Part shown: piece by piece, positions 25,738-36,102 of the stretch
How the letters are laid out: each line of letters opens with the position of its first letter
How positions within the stretch are numbered: the first letter of the stretch is position 1
Assembly: GCA_902636075.1 (NCBI GenBank)
Contig: CACPQM010000010.1
Coordinates: 1 to 49,827, forward strand
Length of the DNA stretch: 49,827 nt
From: an uncultured Pelagibacteraceae bacterium
Lineage (GTDB): Bacteria; Pseudomonadota; Alphaproteobacteria; Pelagibacterales; Pelagibacteraceae
Direction of reading: 5' to 3'
Position numbers and translations under genes: made by a program
Notes under the pieces: model-generated
The model's input: only the letters and a program-made list of their open reading frames with translations
Database searches by the model: none
What the model was told of the DNA's origin: nothing

Positions 25738-26811
25738 TTGTTTAAAAAAATTTCATTTAGTGTTTTTCCAAGTGGATTTAATAATTTTTCTTTTGGATTG
25801 TTTTTTTCTGTGATTTTTCATGGGACAATATTTATTGCCACAATATTTGCACTTCCATTTGTTGCAAAAAAACCTTTAGAATTAATGCCAATTTTATCGG
25901 TCGAATTAATACAAATATCCGAGAAAACTAATATTCCATATGCTCCAAAAGCTGCAAAAATTATTGAAGAAGTAAAAAAAGATAATAAAAAACTGCTATC
26001 CGAACAAGCACCTCCAAAAGAAGTTAAAAAAGAGGAAAATAAACAAGTGAAATTTGATAATCAAAAAAATGAAATTGATTTATCAAAATCGAAAAAAGTA
26101 CCTGTTCCTGAAAAAAAACAAGAAAAAGTTAAACTAGAAAAATCCGAAGCCGTTCCATTACCTGATAAAAAGTTAGAAAATATAGAAACTAAAAAGGAAA
26201 CTGATCAACAACCTTCAAAAGAAAATAAAAAGATAATTGTTGAAAAAGAAAAGAGAAAGAAAATTGAAAAGAAAATTGAAAATGACAAAGTGATAAAAGA
26301 ATTTGCTAAAATTAAAAAACCTATGAAAGATGAAAAGGTAAAACAAGTTTCAGAATATGAAAAAAGAGACATTGAAGATGAAATAAATATAATTAAAGGA
26401 TTGATTGCTCAACAGGTTGAGAACCTGGGTGAGGTAAAGGAAAAAAAGGATGGAATAAGCCAATCTGAAGATAAATCTATGAAGTTATCAAAGCTGAGTG
26501 TAACTACAGAATATGCTGTAAGACATCAAATATATACTTGTTGGTCTGTACCAGTTGGATTACCTTATAGTGAGGACTTATTGGTTACAGTAAAATTAAA
26601 TTTAGAAAAAAATGGAATTGTAAAAAATTTTGAAATGTTGGATCATGCCAGGATGAATACGCCAGGCCAAGGTACTTTTAATCAAATAGCTCAAAGTGTA
26701 ATAAGAGCAATTAGACTATGCAATCCTATAAAAAATCTACCAACAAAGAGCTATGAAAAATGGAAGACTATGATATTAAGATTTAATCCTGTAGAAATGA
26801 TGGGTGGATGA
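25738..26811 (+). CDS. tolA: Tol-Pal system protein TolA
   Basis: The 357-residue protein has the TolA layout. One N-terminal membrane helix (about residues 20-45) is followed by a long Lys/Glu-rich helical region (about 75-220) and a C-terminal domain with [19 protein letters not shown] and [15 protein letters not shown]. It spans the periplasm and contacts Pal and TolB. The start is TTG, 2 nt after the tolR stop. The low-complexity middle is unusually rich in AAA/GAA codons. Its end overlaps tolB by 4 nt. Confidence 0.92.
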   Translation: MFKKISFSVFPSGFNNFSFGLFFSVIFHGTIFIATIFALPFVAKKPLELMPILSVELIQISEKTNIPYAPKAAKIIEEVKKDNKKLLSEQAPPKEVKKEENKQVKFDNQKNEIDLSKSKKVPVPEKKQEKVKLEKSEAVPLPDKKLENIETKKETDQQPSKENKKIIVEKEKRKKIEKKIENDKVIKEFAKIKKPMKDEKVKQVSEYEKRDIEDEINIIKGLIAQQVENLGEVKEKKDGISQSEDKSMKLSKLSVTTEYAVRHQIYTCWSVPVGLPYSEDLLVTVKLNLEKNGIVKNFEMLDHARMNTPGQGTFNQIAQSVIRAIRLCNPIKNLPTKSYEKWKTMILRFNPVEMMGG

Positions 26812-28169
26812 AAAATAAACTTTTATTAATAGTTATTTTTTATTTTTTTTTAAAGCCTGGAATATCTTATTCCCTTGTTGAAATTGATATAACAAGAGGA
26901 AATCTTGATCCTTTGCCGATTTCAGTTTCTCCTTTTTTTTCTGACGAAATTTCAAAAGAAAAAATAAAAAAAAATTTAGAAATAGATAATTTAGGTTTAG
27001 AAATTTCAAAAGTGATAGAGAATAATTTAAGAAAAACTGGATTATTTGATACTTTGGATAAAGAGTCTTTTTTGCAAAAGCCAGATATCGCACATTTAAA
27101 ACCAAGATTTGAAGATTGGGCTTTAATTAAATCTCAAGTTTTAGTTACAGGTAAAGTATCATCAAAAATAATTAATAATAAAGATTATATAAAAATCGAA
27201 TTTAAACTTTGGGATGTTTTGGGAGCAAAAATGGTTGATGGTTTTTCTTTGACAACAGTCCCAACTAATTGGAGAAGAGTTGGTCATAAAATCTCAGATA
27301 AGATATATGAACGTTTAACTGGAGAAAGTGGTTATTTTGATACCAGAATAATTTATGTTGCAGAGGAAGGACCAAAAACCCAAAGAGTAAAAAAATTAGC
27401 TATAATGGATCAAGATGGATTTAATACAAAGTATTTAACATTAGGCAATGAGTTGGTATTAACACCTAGATTTAATCCAACAAATCAAATGGTTACCTAT
27501 CTTTCATACTTTAGAAATATGCCTAGAGTTTATCTTTTAAATATTGAGACAGGAAAACAAGAGGTTGTTGGAGATTTTCCTGGAATGACATTTGCTCCAA
27601 GATTTTCTCCTGATGGAAAAAAAATTATAATGAGTTTAGCAAAAGATGGTAATTCAGAAATTTGGGTTAGAAATTTAGAGACAAATATCCAGGAAAAATT
27701 AACTGATCATCCATCTATAGACACCTCACCATCATACTCACCTGATGGTAAATATATTACATTTAATTCTGATAGAAGTGGTTATCAGCAAATTTACGTA
27801 ATGAGAAGTGATGGGTCAAAAGTAAAGAGAATATCATTTGGAAAAGGTATTTACGGTACACCCGTATGGTCACCAAGAGGAGATTTAATAGCATTTACAA
27901 AGTTACATAAAGGTAAATTTTTTATTGGGGTTATGAGAACTGATGGTACTGGAGAAAGATTGCTTACAGAAAATTTTTATCAAGAGGCACCCTCTTGGTC
28001 TCCAAATGGAAGAATAATCATATTCTATAGAGAAACCAAAACCGATGATAAAGGTCAAGGATTCTCAGCAAAATTATGGTCAATTGATCTAACCGGATAC
28101 AACGAGAGGTTGGTAAAAACTGAGACTGATGCCTCAGACCCATCATGGTCTTCTTTGTTAGGAAATTAA
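26808..28169 (+). CDS. tolB: Tol-Pal system beta-propeller protein TolB
   Basis: The 453-residue protein has a signal peptide ([22 protein letters not shown]). An N-terminal domain and repeated blades of a six-bladed propeller follow: [51 protein letters not shown]. TolB is periplasmic and binds Pal and TolA. It is coupled to tolA by an ATGA overlap. After its stop there is a weak AT-rich inverted repeat at 28172-28186. Confidence 0.96.
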   Translation: MKNKLLLIVIFYFFLKPGISYSLVEIDITRGNLDPLPISVSPFFSDEISKEKIKKNLEIDNLGLEISKVIENNLRKTGLFDTLDKESFLQKPDIAHLKPRFEDWALIKSQVLVTGKVSSKIINNKDYIKIEFKLWDVLGAKMVDGFSLTTVPTNWRRVGHKISDKIYERLTGESGYFDTRIIYVAEEGPKTQRVKKLAIMDQDGFNTKYLTLGNELVLTPRFNPTNQMVTYLSYFRNMPRVYLLNIETGKQEVVGDFPGMTFAPRFSPDGKKIIMSLAKDGNSEIWVRNLETNIQEKLTDHPSIDTSPSYSPDGKYITFNSDRSGYQQIYVMRSDGSKVKRISFGKGIYGTPVWSPRGDLIAFTKLHKGKFFIGVMRTDGTGERLLTENFYQEAPSWSPNGRIIIFYRETKTDDKGQGFSAKLWSIDLTGYNERLVKTETDASDPSWSSLLGN

Positions 28170-28263
28170 AGAAAATCTAAGATTTTGCTAAATTAGGTTG
28201 ATTTTTCTGGACAAAACATCTAATTACATGGTTAAGTTCATAATATTCTATGAAGGAGCAAAA

Positions 28264-28833
28264 ATGAATCTAAGCAAAATTTTAAAAAATGCATTTCTTG
28301 TTATTATATTTGGTTTAATAGTCACAGCTTGTGCTACTAAGAAATCTGTAAAAACAACAACAGAGACGTCTAGTACTACTACTAAAGCAGCTGATACTAA
28401 AGCAGCTGAGACCCAAAAAGCAGACCCAATTGAAAAACTAGATGCGTTAATGCAGGGTGATGTTTATATAGGCTCTGATACTGTAGGAGAGCTAGCAAGC
28501 GGAGTTCCTGACAGAGTATTCTTTGCAACAAATGAAACAATATTAACAACAGCTTCTAGAGAAACTCTAAGAAAGCAAGCTGCTTGGTTAAGACAAAATT
28601 CAGATGTAACTGTTGTAGTAGAAGGTCACGCCGATGAGAGAGGTACTAGAGAATATAATTTAGCTTTAGGTGAAAGAAGAGCAAATGCCGCAAAAGACTA
28701 TTTGATGACGTATGGTGTATCATCTGATCGAATTAAAGTTTTAAGCTATGGTAAAGAGAGACCAGTTGACTCTGGCTCTAATCCACTTTCATGGTCAAAA
28801 AACAGACGTTCTGTAACTGTAAAAGCTAATTAA
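28264..28833 (+). CDS. pal: Peptidoglycan-associated lipoprotein Pal
   Basis: The 190-residue lipoprotein has a signal sequence ending in the lipobox VTAC and an OmpA-like peptidoglycan-binding domain: EGHADERGTREYNLALGERR and KNRRSVTV. The ATG at 28264 is chosen over upstream in-frame starts because GGAG lies just before it and the lipobox then falls at the expected distance; the 94-nt leader may carry a promoter of its own. A strong terminator follows at 28847. Confidence 0.95.
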   Translation: MNLSKILKNAFLVIIFGLIVTACATKKSVKTTTETSSTTTKAADTKAAETQKADPIEKLDALMQGDVYIGSDTVGELASGVPDRVFFATNETILTTASRETLRKQAAWLRQNSDVTVVVEGHADERGTREYNLALGERRANAAKDYLMTYGVSSDRIKVLSYGKERPVDSGSNPLSWSKNRRSVTVKAN

Positions 28834-28846
28834 AACTAAATTTAAA

Positions 28847-28882
28847 AAGACCCTTACTTTAAAAAGTAAGGGTCTTCTTTTT
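28847..28882 (+). terminator. Rho-independent terminator after pal
   Basis: A perfect 14-bp inverted repeat (28847-28860 with 28863-28876, loop AA) with a central GACCCTTAC is followed by CTTTTT. It is the strongest intrinsic terminator seen in the window. It separates pal from cpoB, which lies 20 nt further on the same strand. Confidence 0.92.
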
Positions 28883-28901
28883 GCCATTATTATAATTACA
28901 A

Positions 28902-29930
28902 ATGTTTTTTATGAGATCATTATTTAAGTTGATTTTAGTTAACTTCATTTCATTTTTTCTTTTCTCATCAAATATTTCATTTTCTCAAGATCAAGAAGTT
29001 GGAGAGATTTTAGAAAATATTCAAAAGGACCTCAGAACTCTTGAAAGAGCAGTATACTCTCAGTCATTTTCAGAAAACTCTGATATAGGTACAAATCAAA
29101 AAGCTTCAACAAAAGAGTCTGAGCAAGCTTTAACAAAACATTTATTGAAATTGAGTGAAATAGAGATGCAATTTCAAGAATTAACAAATAAATTTGAGGA
29201 AATTAATTTTAAATTAGATAAACTTTCTAATAGGCTATCTAAAGTTCAGCAAGATAATCAATTAAGATTTGAGCAAATTGAACAAACATCTAATTTAAAT
29301 TCAAATAATAACTCTCTTACATCTTTGCCTAAAACAGAACAAAAATTAATTGATGAGGAGATAAGTCAAAAAAAGATACTTCCTGGATCTTCAGAGCCAC
29401 AATCACTAGGAGAAGTATCTTATAAAGATATGACTACAAGTGACAATGTGCAGGTAATAGAGTCAGTAGAGCAGACAGAATCAATAATCTCCGAAGTTTT
29501 TAATTCAGAAGAAAAAATGTTACCTAATGTCAGTCCAAAAGAGCAATATCAATTTGCAAGAAATTTTTTGAAAGTTGGTGATTATTCTAGTGCTGAAAAA
29601 GCTTTTAGAGAATTTGTATTGACGAATCCAGATAATGAATTGTCAGGAAATGCTCAATACTGGTATGCAGAAACATATAGAATTAGACAAATGTACACTG
29701 ATGCTGCTACTGCATATTTGGAAGGTTATCAAAAGTACCCAAAAAGTAAAATTGCTCCTGAAAATTTGTTAAAACTTGGAGTTTCTTTGGTTCAGATGGG
29801 AGAAAAGGATCAGGGATGCTTGATGATTGCTGGTGTAAAAAAACAATATCCAGACGCAACTCAATCTGTACTTCAAAAAGCAAAGTATTATGAAGAAAAA
29901 GAATTTGAGTGTAAAAAAGAAAATTCATAA
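28902..29930 (+). CDS. cpoB: Tol-Pal system protein CpoB (YbgF)
   Basis: The 342-residue periplasmic protein has a signal peptide (FISFFLFSSNISFSQ), a coiled-coil N-terminal part and C-terminal TPR repeats. The repeats begin near EQYQFARNFLKVGDYSSAE and include NAQYWYAETYRIRQMY. CpoB coordinates Tol-Pal with peptidoglycan synthesis. ATG at 28902 and at 28911 are both possible starts. Its last 41 nt overlap the start of tilS in another frame. Confidence 0.88.
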   Translation: MFFMRSLFKLILVNFISFFLFSSNISFSQDQEVGEILENIQKDLRTLERAVYSQSFSENSDIGTNQKASTKESEQALTKHLLKLSEIEMQFQELTNKFEEINFKLDKLSNRLSKVQQDNQLRFEQIEQTSNLNSNNNSLTSLPKTEQKLIDEEISQKKILPGSSEPQSLGEVSYKDMTTSDNVQVIESVEQTESIISEVFNSEEKMLPNVSPKEQYQFARNFLKVGDYSSAEKAFREFVLTNPDNELSGNAQYWYAETYRIRQMYTDAATAYLEGYQKYPKSKIAPENLLKLGVSLVQMGEKDQGCLMIAGVKKQYPDATQSVLQKAKYYEEKEFECKKENS

Positions 29931-30942
29931 TTTTTATTCAAAAAAATTAAGTGATCCAAAAATAAAAAAAATTTATTTAAATTTTAAAAAAAAATTATCC
30001 AGTCATGTACCAAACAATTTTTGTGTAGCTGTCTCAGGTGGTGTAGATAGCCTAGCGTTGTCGTTTTTAGCAAAGTGCTATTCCTTGGAAAAAAAGCAGC
30101 AGGTTTATTTTTTTATTGTAGACCATAAACTAAGAAAAAATTCTACTTCTGAAGCTAATTTAGTAAAAAAAAAACTTAAATCATTTCAAATTTCTAGCCA
30201 AATACTAACTTTAAAAAAAATAAAAAAATTAAAAAATCTTCAATCATATGCGAGAGATAATAGGTATAAATTAATCACTAAACATAGCTTAAATAAAAAA
30301 ATTGATTTTATTTTAACAGCTCACCATAGTGATGATTTGTTAGAAAATTTTTTTATAAGACTCTTGAGAGGTTCAGGTTTGAGAGGTTTAATTTCATTCG
30401 ATAGAATTAAATCAAAGATAAAATTTGAAGATAAAATTTTAATTTTAAGACCTTTATTAGATGTGCCTAAAAAAGATTTAATATATCTTACAAAAAATAC
30501 TTTTAATTTTTATGTTGAAGATCCTTCAAATTTCGATGACAAGTTTTTGAGAGCAAAAGTAAGAAAATTAATTTCAAAATTAGAGGAAGATGGATTAACA
30601 TTTGGCGGGTTTAAACTATCTTTAAATAATCTAAGTAAAAGTAACAAAGCCATAGATTATTATGTTAAAAAAAATATTAATGATAATTCAAACTATTTGA
30701 CATTAACCAAAACATTTATTTTAAAAAAAAATTTTTTTAAGCAGCCAGATGAAATTGTATTTAGATCCTTTTCAGATCTTATTCAAAGAGTTGGGAAAAG
30801 AAATTTTTATGCCAGGGGTGAAAAAGTTGAAAACTTACTTAATGATTTAAAATTTTCAAAAAAAGATATAAAAAAAACACTTTCAGGATGTGTAATTCAA
30901 AAAATTGAAAAATCAGTGATTATTTCACCAGAAAATAGGTAA
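29890..30942 (+). CDS. tilS: tRNA(Ile)-lysidine synthetase
   Basis: The 350-residue protein has the PP-loop SGGVDS at residues 49-54 and FIVDHKLR. TAHHSDDLLENFFIRLLRGSGLRGL, the ATP/tRNA-binding block, is also present. TilS changes C34 of tRNA-Ile(CAT) to lysidine. The ATG at 29890 lies inside cpoB; an internal start would shorten the overlap, but the first 40 residues are basic and plausible. It is a little short in the C-terminal tRNA-binding region compared with E. coli TilS. Confidence 0.93.
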   Translation: MKKKNLSVKKKIHNFYSKKLSDPKIKKIYLNFKKKLSSHVPNNFCVAVSGGVDSLALSFLAKCYSLEKKQQVYFFIVDHKLRKNSTSEANLVKKKLKSFQISSQILTLKKIKKLKNLQSYARDNRYKLITKHSLNKKIDFILTAHHSDDLLENFFIRLLRGSGLRGLISFDRIKSKIKFEDKILILRPLLDVPKKDLIYLTKNTFNFYVEDPSNFDDKFLRAKVRKLISKLEEDGLTFGGFKLSLNNLSKSNKAIDYYVKKNINDNSNYLTLTKTFILKKNFFKQPDEIVFRSFSDLIQRVGKRNFYARGEKVENLLNDLKFSKKDIKKTLSGCVIQKIEKSVIISPENR

Positions 30943-31005
30943 AATATCATAAAATTGGCACAAATTGACACTTGTTAAATTTATAATAATTCTTAATTTA
31001 TACTC

Positions 31006-32898
31006 ATGAATTTCAAAAATCTAGCAATGTGGGCAGTCATAGTAATTTTAACTATTGGCCTTTATAACATGTTTAAGAATCCGCAAGGATCGGTCAATCA
31101 AAAAAATAACATAATATTCTCAGAATTTTTAACACAAGTAGATAATGGAAGAGTTGTTCAGGTTGAAATCCAAGGAAAAAATATAAAGGGTGTAATGTCA
31201 AATGGAGAGATATTTAATACTTATGCTCCTGATGATCCAAATTTAATTCAAAAATTGAGTGATAAAGGCGTAAGTATTTCTGCAAGTCCATTAGAAGAAA
31301 AAATGCCTTCTTTATTTGGGATACTTTTATCTTGGTTTCCAATGTTACTTTTAATCGCTGTATGGATTTTCTTTATGAGGCAGATGCAAGGAGGTAAAGG
31401 TGGAGCAATGGGCTTTGGAAAATCTAAAGCGAAGATGATGAACGAAGTAAAAGGAAAAGTTACGTTTAATGATGTTGCTGGAGTTGAAGAAGCTAAAGAA
31501 GAAGTCGAGGAAGTTGTAGAATTTTTAAAGGATCCAAAAAAATTTAGTAGACTAGGTGGCAAAATACCTCGTGGCTGTCTTTTAGTTGGACCTCCAGGTA
31601 CAGGTAAAACTTTGTTAGCTAGAGCAATTGCAGGTGAAGCTGGAGTTCCTTTCTTTACAATATCAGGTTCAGATTTTGTGGAAATGTTTGTTGGTGTTGG
31701 AGCTTCAAGAGTTCGAGATATGTTTGAGCAAGGTAAAAAGCACTCACCATGTATAATATTTATTGACGAGATTGATGCTGTAGGAAGAAGTAGAGGTGCA
31801 GGCTTAGGTGGTGGAAACGATGAGAGAGAACAAACCCTTAATCAATTGCTAGTAGAAATGGACGGTTTTGATACTAATGAAGGTGTGATAATAATTGCTG
31901 CTACTAACAGACCAGATGTACTTGATCCAGCTTTATTGAGACCAGGAAGGTTTGATAGACAGGTAGTGGTATCTAACCCAGATATTATTGGAAGAGAAAA
32001 AATACTTAAAGTTCACGCAAAAAAAATATCTATGGCACCAGATGTTAATTTAAGAACGATTGCAAGAGGAACTCCAGGCTTTTCTGGTGCAGATTTAGCA
32101 AATTTAGTAAATGAAGCGGCATTACTTGCAGCACGTAAAAACAAGAGAATAGTTACCTATTTAGAATTCGAAGATGCAAAAGATAAAGTAATGATGGGAT
32201 CAGAGAGAAGATCAATGGTAATGAGTGAGGAGGAGAAAAAACTAACTGCCTATCACGAGGCAGGTCATGCAATTGTTACTATAAATGAAAAAGCAGCATA
32301 TCCTATTCATAAAGCAACAATCATTCCAAGAGGGAGAGCACTAGGAATGGTTATGCAACTTCCTGAAAGAGACGAAGTTTCTCAAACAAGAGAGCAACTT
32401 CACGCTCAGATGGCTATTGCAATGGGTGGAAGGGTTGCAGAGGAAATAATTTTTGGAGATGATAAAGTAACAACTGGTGCAGCAAGTGACATTGAACAGG
32501 CCACAAAAAGAGCAAGGGCAATGGTAATGAGAGCAGGATTAAGTAAAGAACTTGGTCCAGTTGCATATGGAGAAAATGAAGAAGAGGTTTTCCTAGGAAG
32601 ATCGGTTGCGAGACAACAAAATATGTCAGAAGAAACTGCAAGGAAAGTAGACAGCGAGATAAGGAAATTTGTCGATAAAGGCTATGAAAGGGCAAAAAAA
32701 GTTTTGACTGAAAAAATCGATGACTTACATAAATTAGCCAAAGCCCTACTTACTTATGAAACATTGTCGGGTGATGAAATTGAGGACATAGTTAACAAAA
32801 ACATATATCCAAAAAATAAAGAGGATTTAAAAGTGGAAGAAGATGATCAAAGTTCTGCTTTAGGATCAATGGGTTTGAAACCAAAGATTGTTCATTAA
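31006..32898 (+). CDS. ftsH: ATP-dependent zinc metalloprotease FtsH
   Basis: The 630-residue inner-membrane AAA+ protease has two N-terminal membrane helices (about 5-22 and 103-125) and Walker A GPPGTGKT near 195. [12 protein letters not shown] forms Walker [15 protein letters not shown] the second region of homology, and HEAGH near 416-420 the zinc site. It degrades unassembled membrane proteins and regulators such as sigma-32. The 63-nt gap after tilS contains TTGACA at 30965-30970 but no well-spaced -10 box. Confidence 0.98.
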   Translation: MNFKNLAMWAVIVILTIGLYNMFKNPQGSVNQKNNIIFSEFLTQVDNGRVVQVEIQGKNIKGVMSNGEIFNTYAPDDPNLIQKLSDKGVSISASPLEEKMPSLFGILLSWFPMLLLIAVWIFFMRQMQGGKGGAMGFGKSKAKMMNEVKGKVTFNDVAGVEEAKEEVEEVVEFLKDPKKFSRLGGKIPRGCLLVGPPGTGKTLLARAIAGEAGVPFFTISGSDFVEMFVGVGASRVRDMFEQGKKHSPCIIFIDEIDAVGRSRGAGLGGGNDEREQTLNQLLVEMDGFDTNEGVIIIAATNRPDVLDPALLRPGRFDRQVVVSNPDIIGREKILKVHAKKISMAPDVNLRTIARGTPGFSGADLANLVNEAALLAARKNKRIVTYLEFEDAKDKVMMGSERRSMVMSEEEKKLTAYHEAGHAIVTINEKAAYPIHKATIIPRGRALGMVMQLPERDEVSQTREQLHAQMAIAMGGRVAEEIIFGDDKVTTGAASDIEQATKRARAMVMRAGLSKELGPVAYGENEEEVFLGRSVARQQNMSEETARKVDSEIRKFVDKGYERAKKVLTEKIDDLHKLAKALLTYETLSGDEIEDIVNKNIYPKNKEDLKVEEDDQSSALGSMGLKPKIVH

Positions 32899-32904
32899 AA
32901 TTTA

Positions 32905-33960
32905 ATGAAAAAATATTACACAAGGGCGTGTAATTTTTATTATAACAAGACATCTAAAGAAAATGTAAAAAAAAGAATTTCACTTCCAATTGGTGGCAAC
33001 AAATCGCTTTCATTTGACACTATTGAGATAATTACTAGGACAAATAAAAAAAAAATAAATATTAAAAACATTAATAACCTTCCATTAAAAATTAAAAAAA
33101 AAGTCTTAATTGATATAGATAACATATCTAAAGCTAAAAAAATTCCCAATTTAAAATTTAATAATTTACCAATAATTATGGGGATTTTAAATATTACCCC
33201 AGATAGTTTTTCTGATGGTGGAAAATTTAATAAAAAAGTTTCTGCAAGAAAGCAGATTCAAAAATTAATATATGACGGGGCAAAAATAATTGACTTAGGT
33301 GGTGAGTCTACAAGACCTGGTTCTAAAGAAATTCCTCAAACTGAAGAGTGGTTGAGAGTAAATAAAGTAATGGATTATTTAAAATCTAAAAAAATTTTTG
33401 TTTCATTAGATACTAGAAAAACTTTTGTAATGAAAAAAGCTTCAAAATATAAACTGGACTTAATTAATGATGTATCTGGCTTAAGTTATGACAAAGAGAC
33501 AATAAATTTTTTAAAAAATAGTAAATTACCATTTGTTTTACACCATATGAAAGGAACGACGGAAACTATGCAAAAAAATCCGAGTTATAATAATGTTTTG
33601 TTAGATATATACGACTATTTTGATGAAAAATTAAAATTAATAAGAAAAAAAGGAATTAAACATAATCACATCATTTTAGATCCTGGAATAGGATTTGGTA
33701 AAAATACGAAACATAATATTACTTTGATTAATAATATTTCTATTTTTCATTCTTTGGGATTACCAGTAATGTTAGGAATTTCCAGAAAGAAATTTATAAA
33801 AGATATATCTGGTCAAAATGATAGTAAACAAAGAATAGGCGGGACTGTGTCTTCAAGTATTTTCAGTATGCTACAGGGAGTACAAGTACTAAGAGTCCAT
33901 GATGTCAATGAAGTCAACCAAGGAATAAAAGTTTTTAAAAATTTAAATTTAAACTTATGA
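32905..33960 (+). CDS. folP: Dihydropteroate synthase with N-terminal extension
   Basis: The 351-residue protein contains the DHPS barrel, beginning at IMGILNITPDSFSDGG near residue 91. GGESTRPGS, SLDTRK, LINDVSG, HHMKGT and LDPGIGFGK follow, and it ends with a RVHDV block. The enzyme joins pABA with dihydropterin pyrophosphate. About 70 residues precede the barrel compared with E. coli FolP; extended versions occur in alphaproteobacteria. It lies between ftsH and glmM, a conserved arrangement, and overlaps glmM by 4 nt. Confidence 0.95.
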   Translation: MKKYYTRACNFYYNKTSKENVKKRISLPIGGNKSLSFDTIEIITRTNKKKINIKNINNLPLKIKKKVLIDIDNISKAKKIPNLKFNNLPIIMGILNITPDSFSDGGKFNKKVSARKQIQKLIYDGAKIIDLGGESTRPGSKEIPQTEEWLRVNKVMDYLKSKKIFVSLDTRKTFVMKKASKYKLDLINDVSGLSYDKETINFLKNSKLPFVLHHMKGTTETMQKNPSYNNVLLDIYDYFDEKLKLIRKKGIKHNHIILDPGIGFGKNTKHNITLINNISIFHSLGLPVMLGISRKKFIKDISGQNDSKQRIGGTVSSSIFSMLQGVQVLRVHDVNEVNQGIKVFKNLNLNL

Positions 33961-35288
33961 TAAAAAAATATTTTGGAACAGATGGAATTAGAGGAAAAGT
34001 AAATGGAGATAAAATAAATGGTGACATGTTTTTTAAGTTTGGTCTCGCTGCTGGCACATATTTTAATAATCAAAAAAAAACTAAACAGGTAGCAATTATT
34101 GCAAAAGATACAAGATTGTCTGGATATACACTTGAGCCAGCTTTAGTATCTGGTTTAACATCAGCAGGAATGCATGTATTTACTTTTGGACCATTACCAA
34201 CAAATGGTTTAGCGATGCTTACAAAAAAAATGAAAGCTAATATGGGGATTATGATTACTGCATCTCACAATCCATATGATGATAACGGTTTAAAATTATT
34301 TGGACCAGATGGATTAAAATTGTCAGATAAAATAGAAAAAAAAATAGAAAAACTAATTGACTCCAAGATATCAAAAAAATTATCAAATCCTAAAATATTA
34401 GGAAGAGTTAAAAGACTAGAAGATGGTTCAGAAAAATATATACAAATATTAAAAAAAAATTTTCCTAAACAATTTAATTTAAGAGGTTTAAGAATTACAA
34501 TAGATTGTGCTAATGGAGCAGCCTATAAAGTGGGACCACAATTGTTTAGATCGTTAGGTGCAATTGTTCATGAAATAGGTACTTCACCTAATGGATTTAA
34601 TATTAATAATAAATGTGGATCTACATATCCAAACAAAATCAAATATAACACGAAAAAAAATAAATCACATATTGGAATTTCTTTAGACGGTGATGCAGAT
34701 AGAATTATAATTTGCGACGAAAAGGGCAATATTATTGATGGAGACAAAATAATTGCAATGCTTGGTGAAAGATGGAAAAGAAAAAAAATTTTAAAAGGAG
34801 GAGTTGTTGGAACTTTGATGTCAAATTATGGATTGCAAAAATACTTTTCAATAAAAAGGATAAAATTTGTAAGATCTAAAGTTGGTGATAGATATGTAAA
34901 AGAAGAAATGCAGAAAAATAAATTTAATTTAGGAGGTGAGCAGTCAGGGCATATAATATTAGGTAAATTTGCTACCACCGGCGACGGTCTATTGGTTGCT
35001 TTAGAAATTTTGTTTTCTATGCGGAAAGGTAAAAAGGCAAGTGAAATATTTCAAAATTTTAATCCCACACCTCAATTATTAGAAAATATAACAGTAAAAG
35101 ATAAATCAATAATTAATAGTTTAAAGTGCAAAAATTCAATAAAAAAAGCAAATAATTTGTTAAATGGTCAAGGAAGAATGTTAGTAAGAAAGTCTGGAAC
35201 AGAACCTGTAATAAGAATAATGTGTGAAACAGAAGATCAAACTATGCTTTCAAAATGCGTTAACATTGTAAAAAAATCAATTATTTAA
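33957..35288 (+). CDS. glmM: Phosphoglucosamine mutase
   Basis: The 443-residue alpha-D-phosphohexomutase has FGTDGIRG at residues 6-13 and the phosphoserine loop ITASHNPYDDNG near 99-110. The metal site SLDGDADRII is near 240, GGEQSGHII follows, and the phosphate-binding RKSGTEPVIRIM is near the C-terminus. It converts glucosamine-6-phosphate to glucosamine-1-phosphate for UDP-GlcNAc, feeding peptidoglycan and probably the surface glycan at the window start. Confidence 0.97.
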   Translation: MIKKYFGTDGIRGKVNGDKINGDMFFKFGLAAGTYFNNQKKTKQVAIIAKDTRLSGYTLEPALVSGLTSAGMHVFTFGPLPTNGLAMLTKKMKANMGIMITASHNPYDDNGLKLFGPDGLKLSDKIEKKIEKLIDSKISKKLSNPKILGRVKRLEDGSEKYIQILKKNFPKQFNLRGLRITIDCANGAAYKVGPQLFRSLGAIVHEIGTSPNGFNINNKCGSTYPNKIKYNTKKNKSHIGISLDGDADRIIICDEKGNIIDGDKIIAMLGERWKRKKILKGGVVGTLMSNYGLQKYFSIKRIKFVRSKVGDRYVKEEMQKNKFNLGGEQSGHIILGKFATTGDGLLVALEILFSMRKGKKASEIFQNFNPTPQLLENITVKDKSIINSLKCKNSIKKANNLLNGQGRMLVRKSGTEPVIRIMCETEDQTMLSKCVNIVKKSII

Positions 35289-35289
35289 C

Positions 35290-36102
35290 TTGAAAATTAA
35301 ATCTAAAATTTTAATTATTGCTGGTTCAGACTCTTCTGGAGGTGCAGGAATACAAGCAGATATTAAAACTGTTACATCGCTTGGTTCATATGCTATGACA
35401 GCCATAACTGCTATTACATCTCAAAATACAACAGGAGTTAAATCAATTATTCCTATAAGTGGTAGAGAAATTTCAAAACAAATTGAATTTACTGCAAAAG
35501 ATATAAAACCAGACGCTATTAAAATAGGAATGCTTCATTCAAAAGATATTATAAATTCAGTAATAAAATCAATAAAAAAAATTAAAGCAAAAAAAATAAT
35601 ATTAGACCCTGTTATGGTGGCAAAAGGGGGAAAAAAATTAATTAATGACAAAGATATAAAAATTTTAAAAAACAAACTTTTATCTAAAGCAGACTTAATT
35701 ACACCAAATATACCTGAAGCTGAAGTTTTAACCAATTTAAAGATATCAACTATTCGTGATGTTATTTTAGCAGGTAATTATCTAATAGAATTAGGTGCAA
35801 AAAATGTCCTCATTAAAGGAGGCCATCTAAATACCAAATATATTCAAGATGTATTAATAAATAAAAAAGAAATAACAATCTTTAAAAATAAAAAAATAAA
35901 TACAAAAAATAGCCATGGAACTGGTTGTACTCTCTCTAGTGCTATAACTACTTATTTTTCGTGTGGAAAAACTTTAAAGAAATCTTGTGAAATGGCAATT
36001 AAATATGTAAATCATTCATTAAGAACACAACCAAACTTAGGGAAAGGTCATGGTCCTGTTAACCATTTAAACAGTATACAAATTAAAAAAAATTTTAGAT
36101 GA
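35290..36102 (+). CDS. thiD: HMP/HMP-phosphate kinase ThiD
   Basis: The 270-residue ribokinase-fold protein has [18 protein letters not shown] at residues 10-27, [26 protein letters not shown] and the [10 protein letters not shown] nucleotide loop. It phosphorylates hydroxymethylpyrimidine twice for thiamine synthesis. The start is TTG, one base after the glmM stop. It overlaps purA by 4 nt. It feeds the ThiE-like protein at 15440. SAR11 is known to need an external HMP source, and ThiD is then the entry point. Confidence 0.95.
   Translation: MKIKSKILIIAGSDSSGGAGIQADIKTVTSLGSYAMTAITAITSQNTTGVKSIIPISGREISKQIEFTAKDIKPDAIKIGMLHSKDIINSVIKSIKKIKAKKIILDPVMVAKGGKKLINDKDIKILKNKLLSKADLITPNIPEAEVLTNLKISTIRDVILAGNYLIELGAKNVLIKGGHLNTKYIQDVLINKKEITIFKNKKINTKNSHGTGCTLSSAITTYFSCGKTLKKSCEMAIKYVNHSLRTQPNLGKGHGPVNHLNSIQIKKNFR

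Noticed and set aside
26833..27105. Minus-strand open frame inside tolB
   Set aside because: Shadow of the plus-strand gene: low-complexity Leu/Phe/Lys translation, no motif and no room for regulatory signals.
30950..31005. TTGACA at 30965-30970 as the ftsH promoter
   Set aside because: The nearest TATAAT is only 11 nt away and no -10 box lies at 16-18 nt, so the pair is not convincing.
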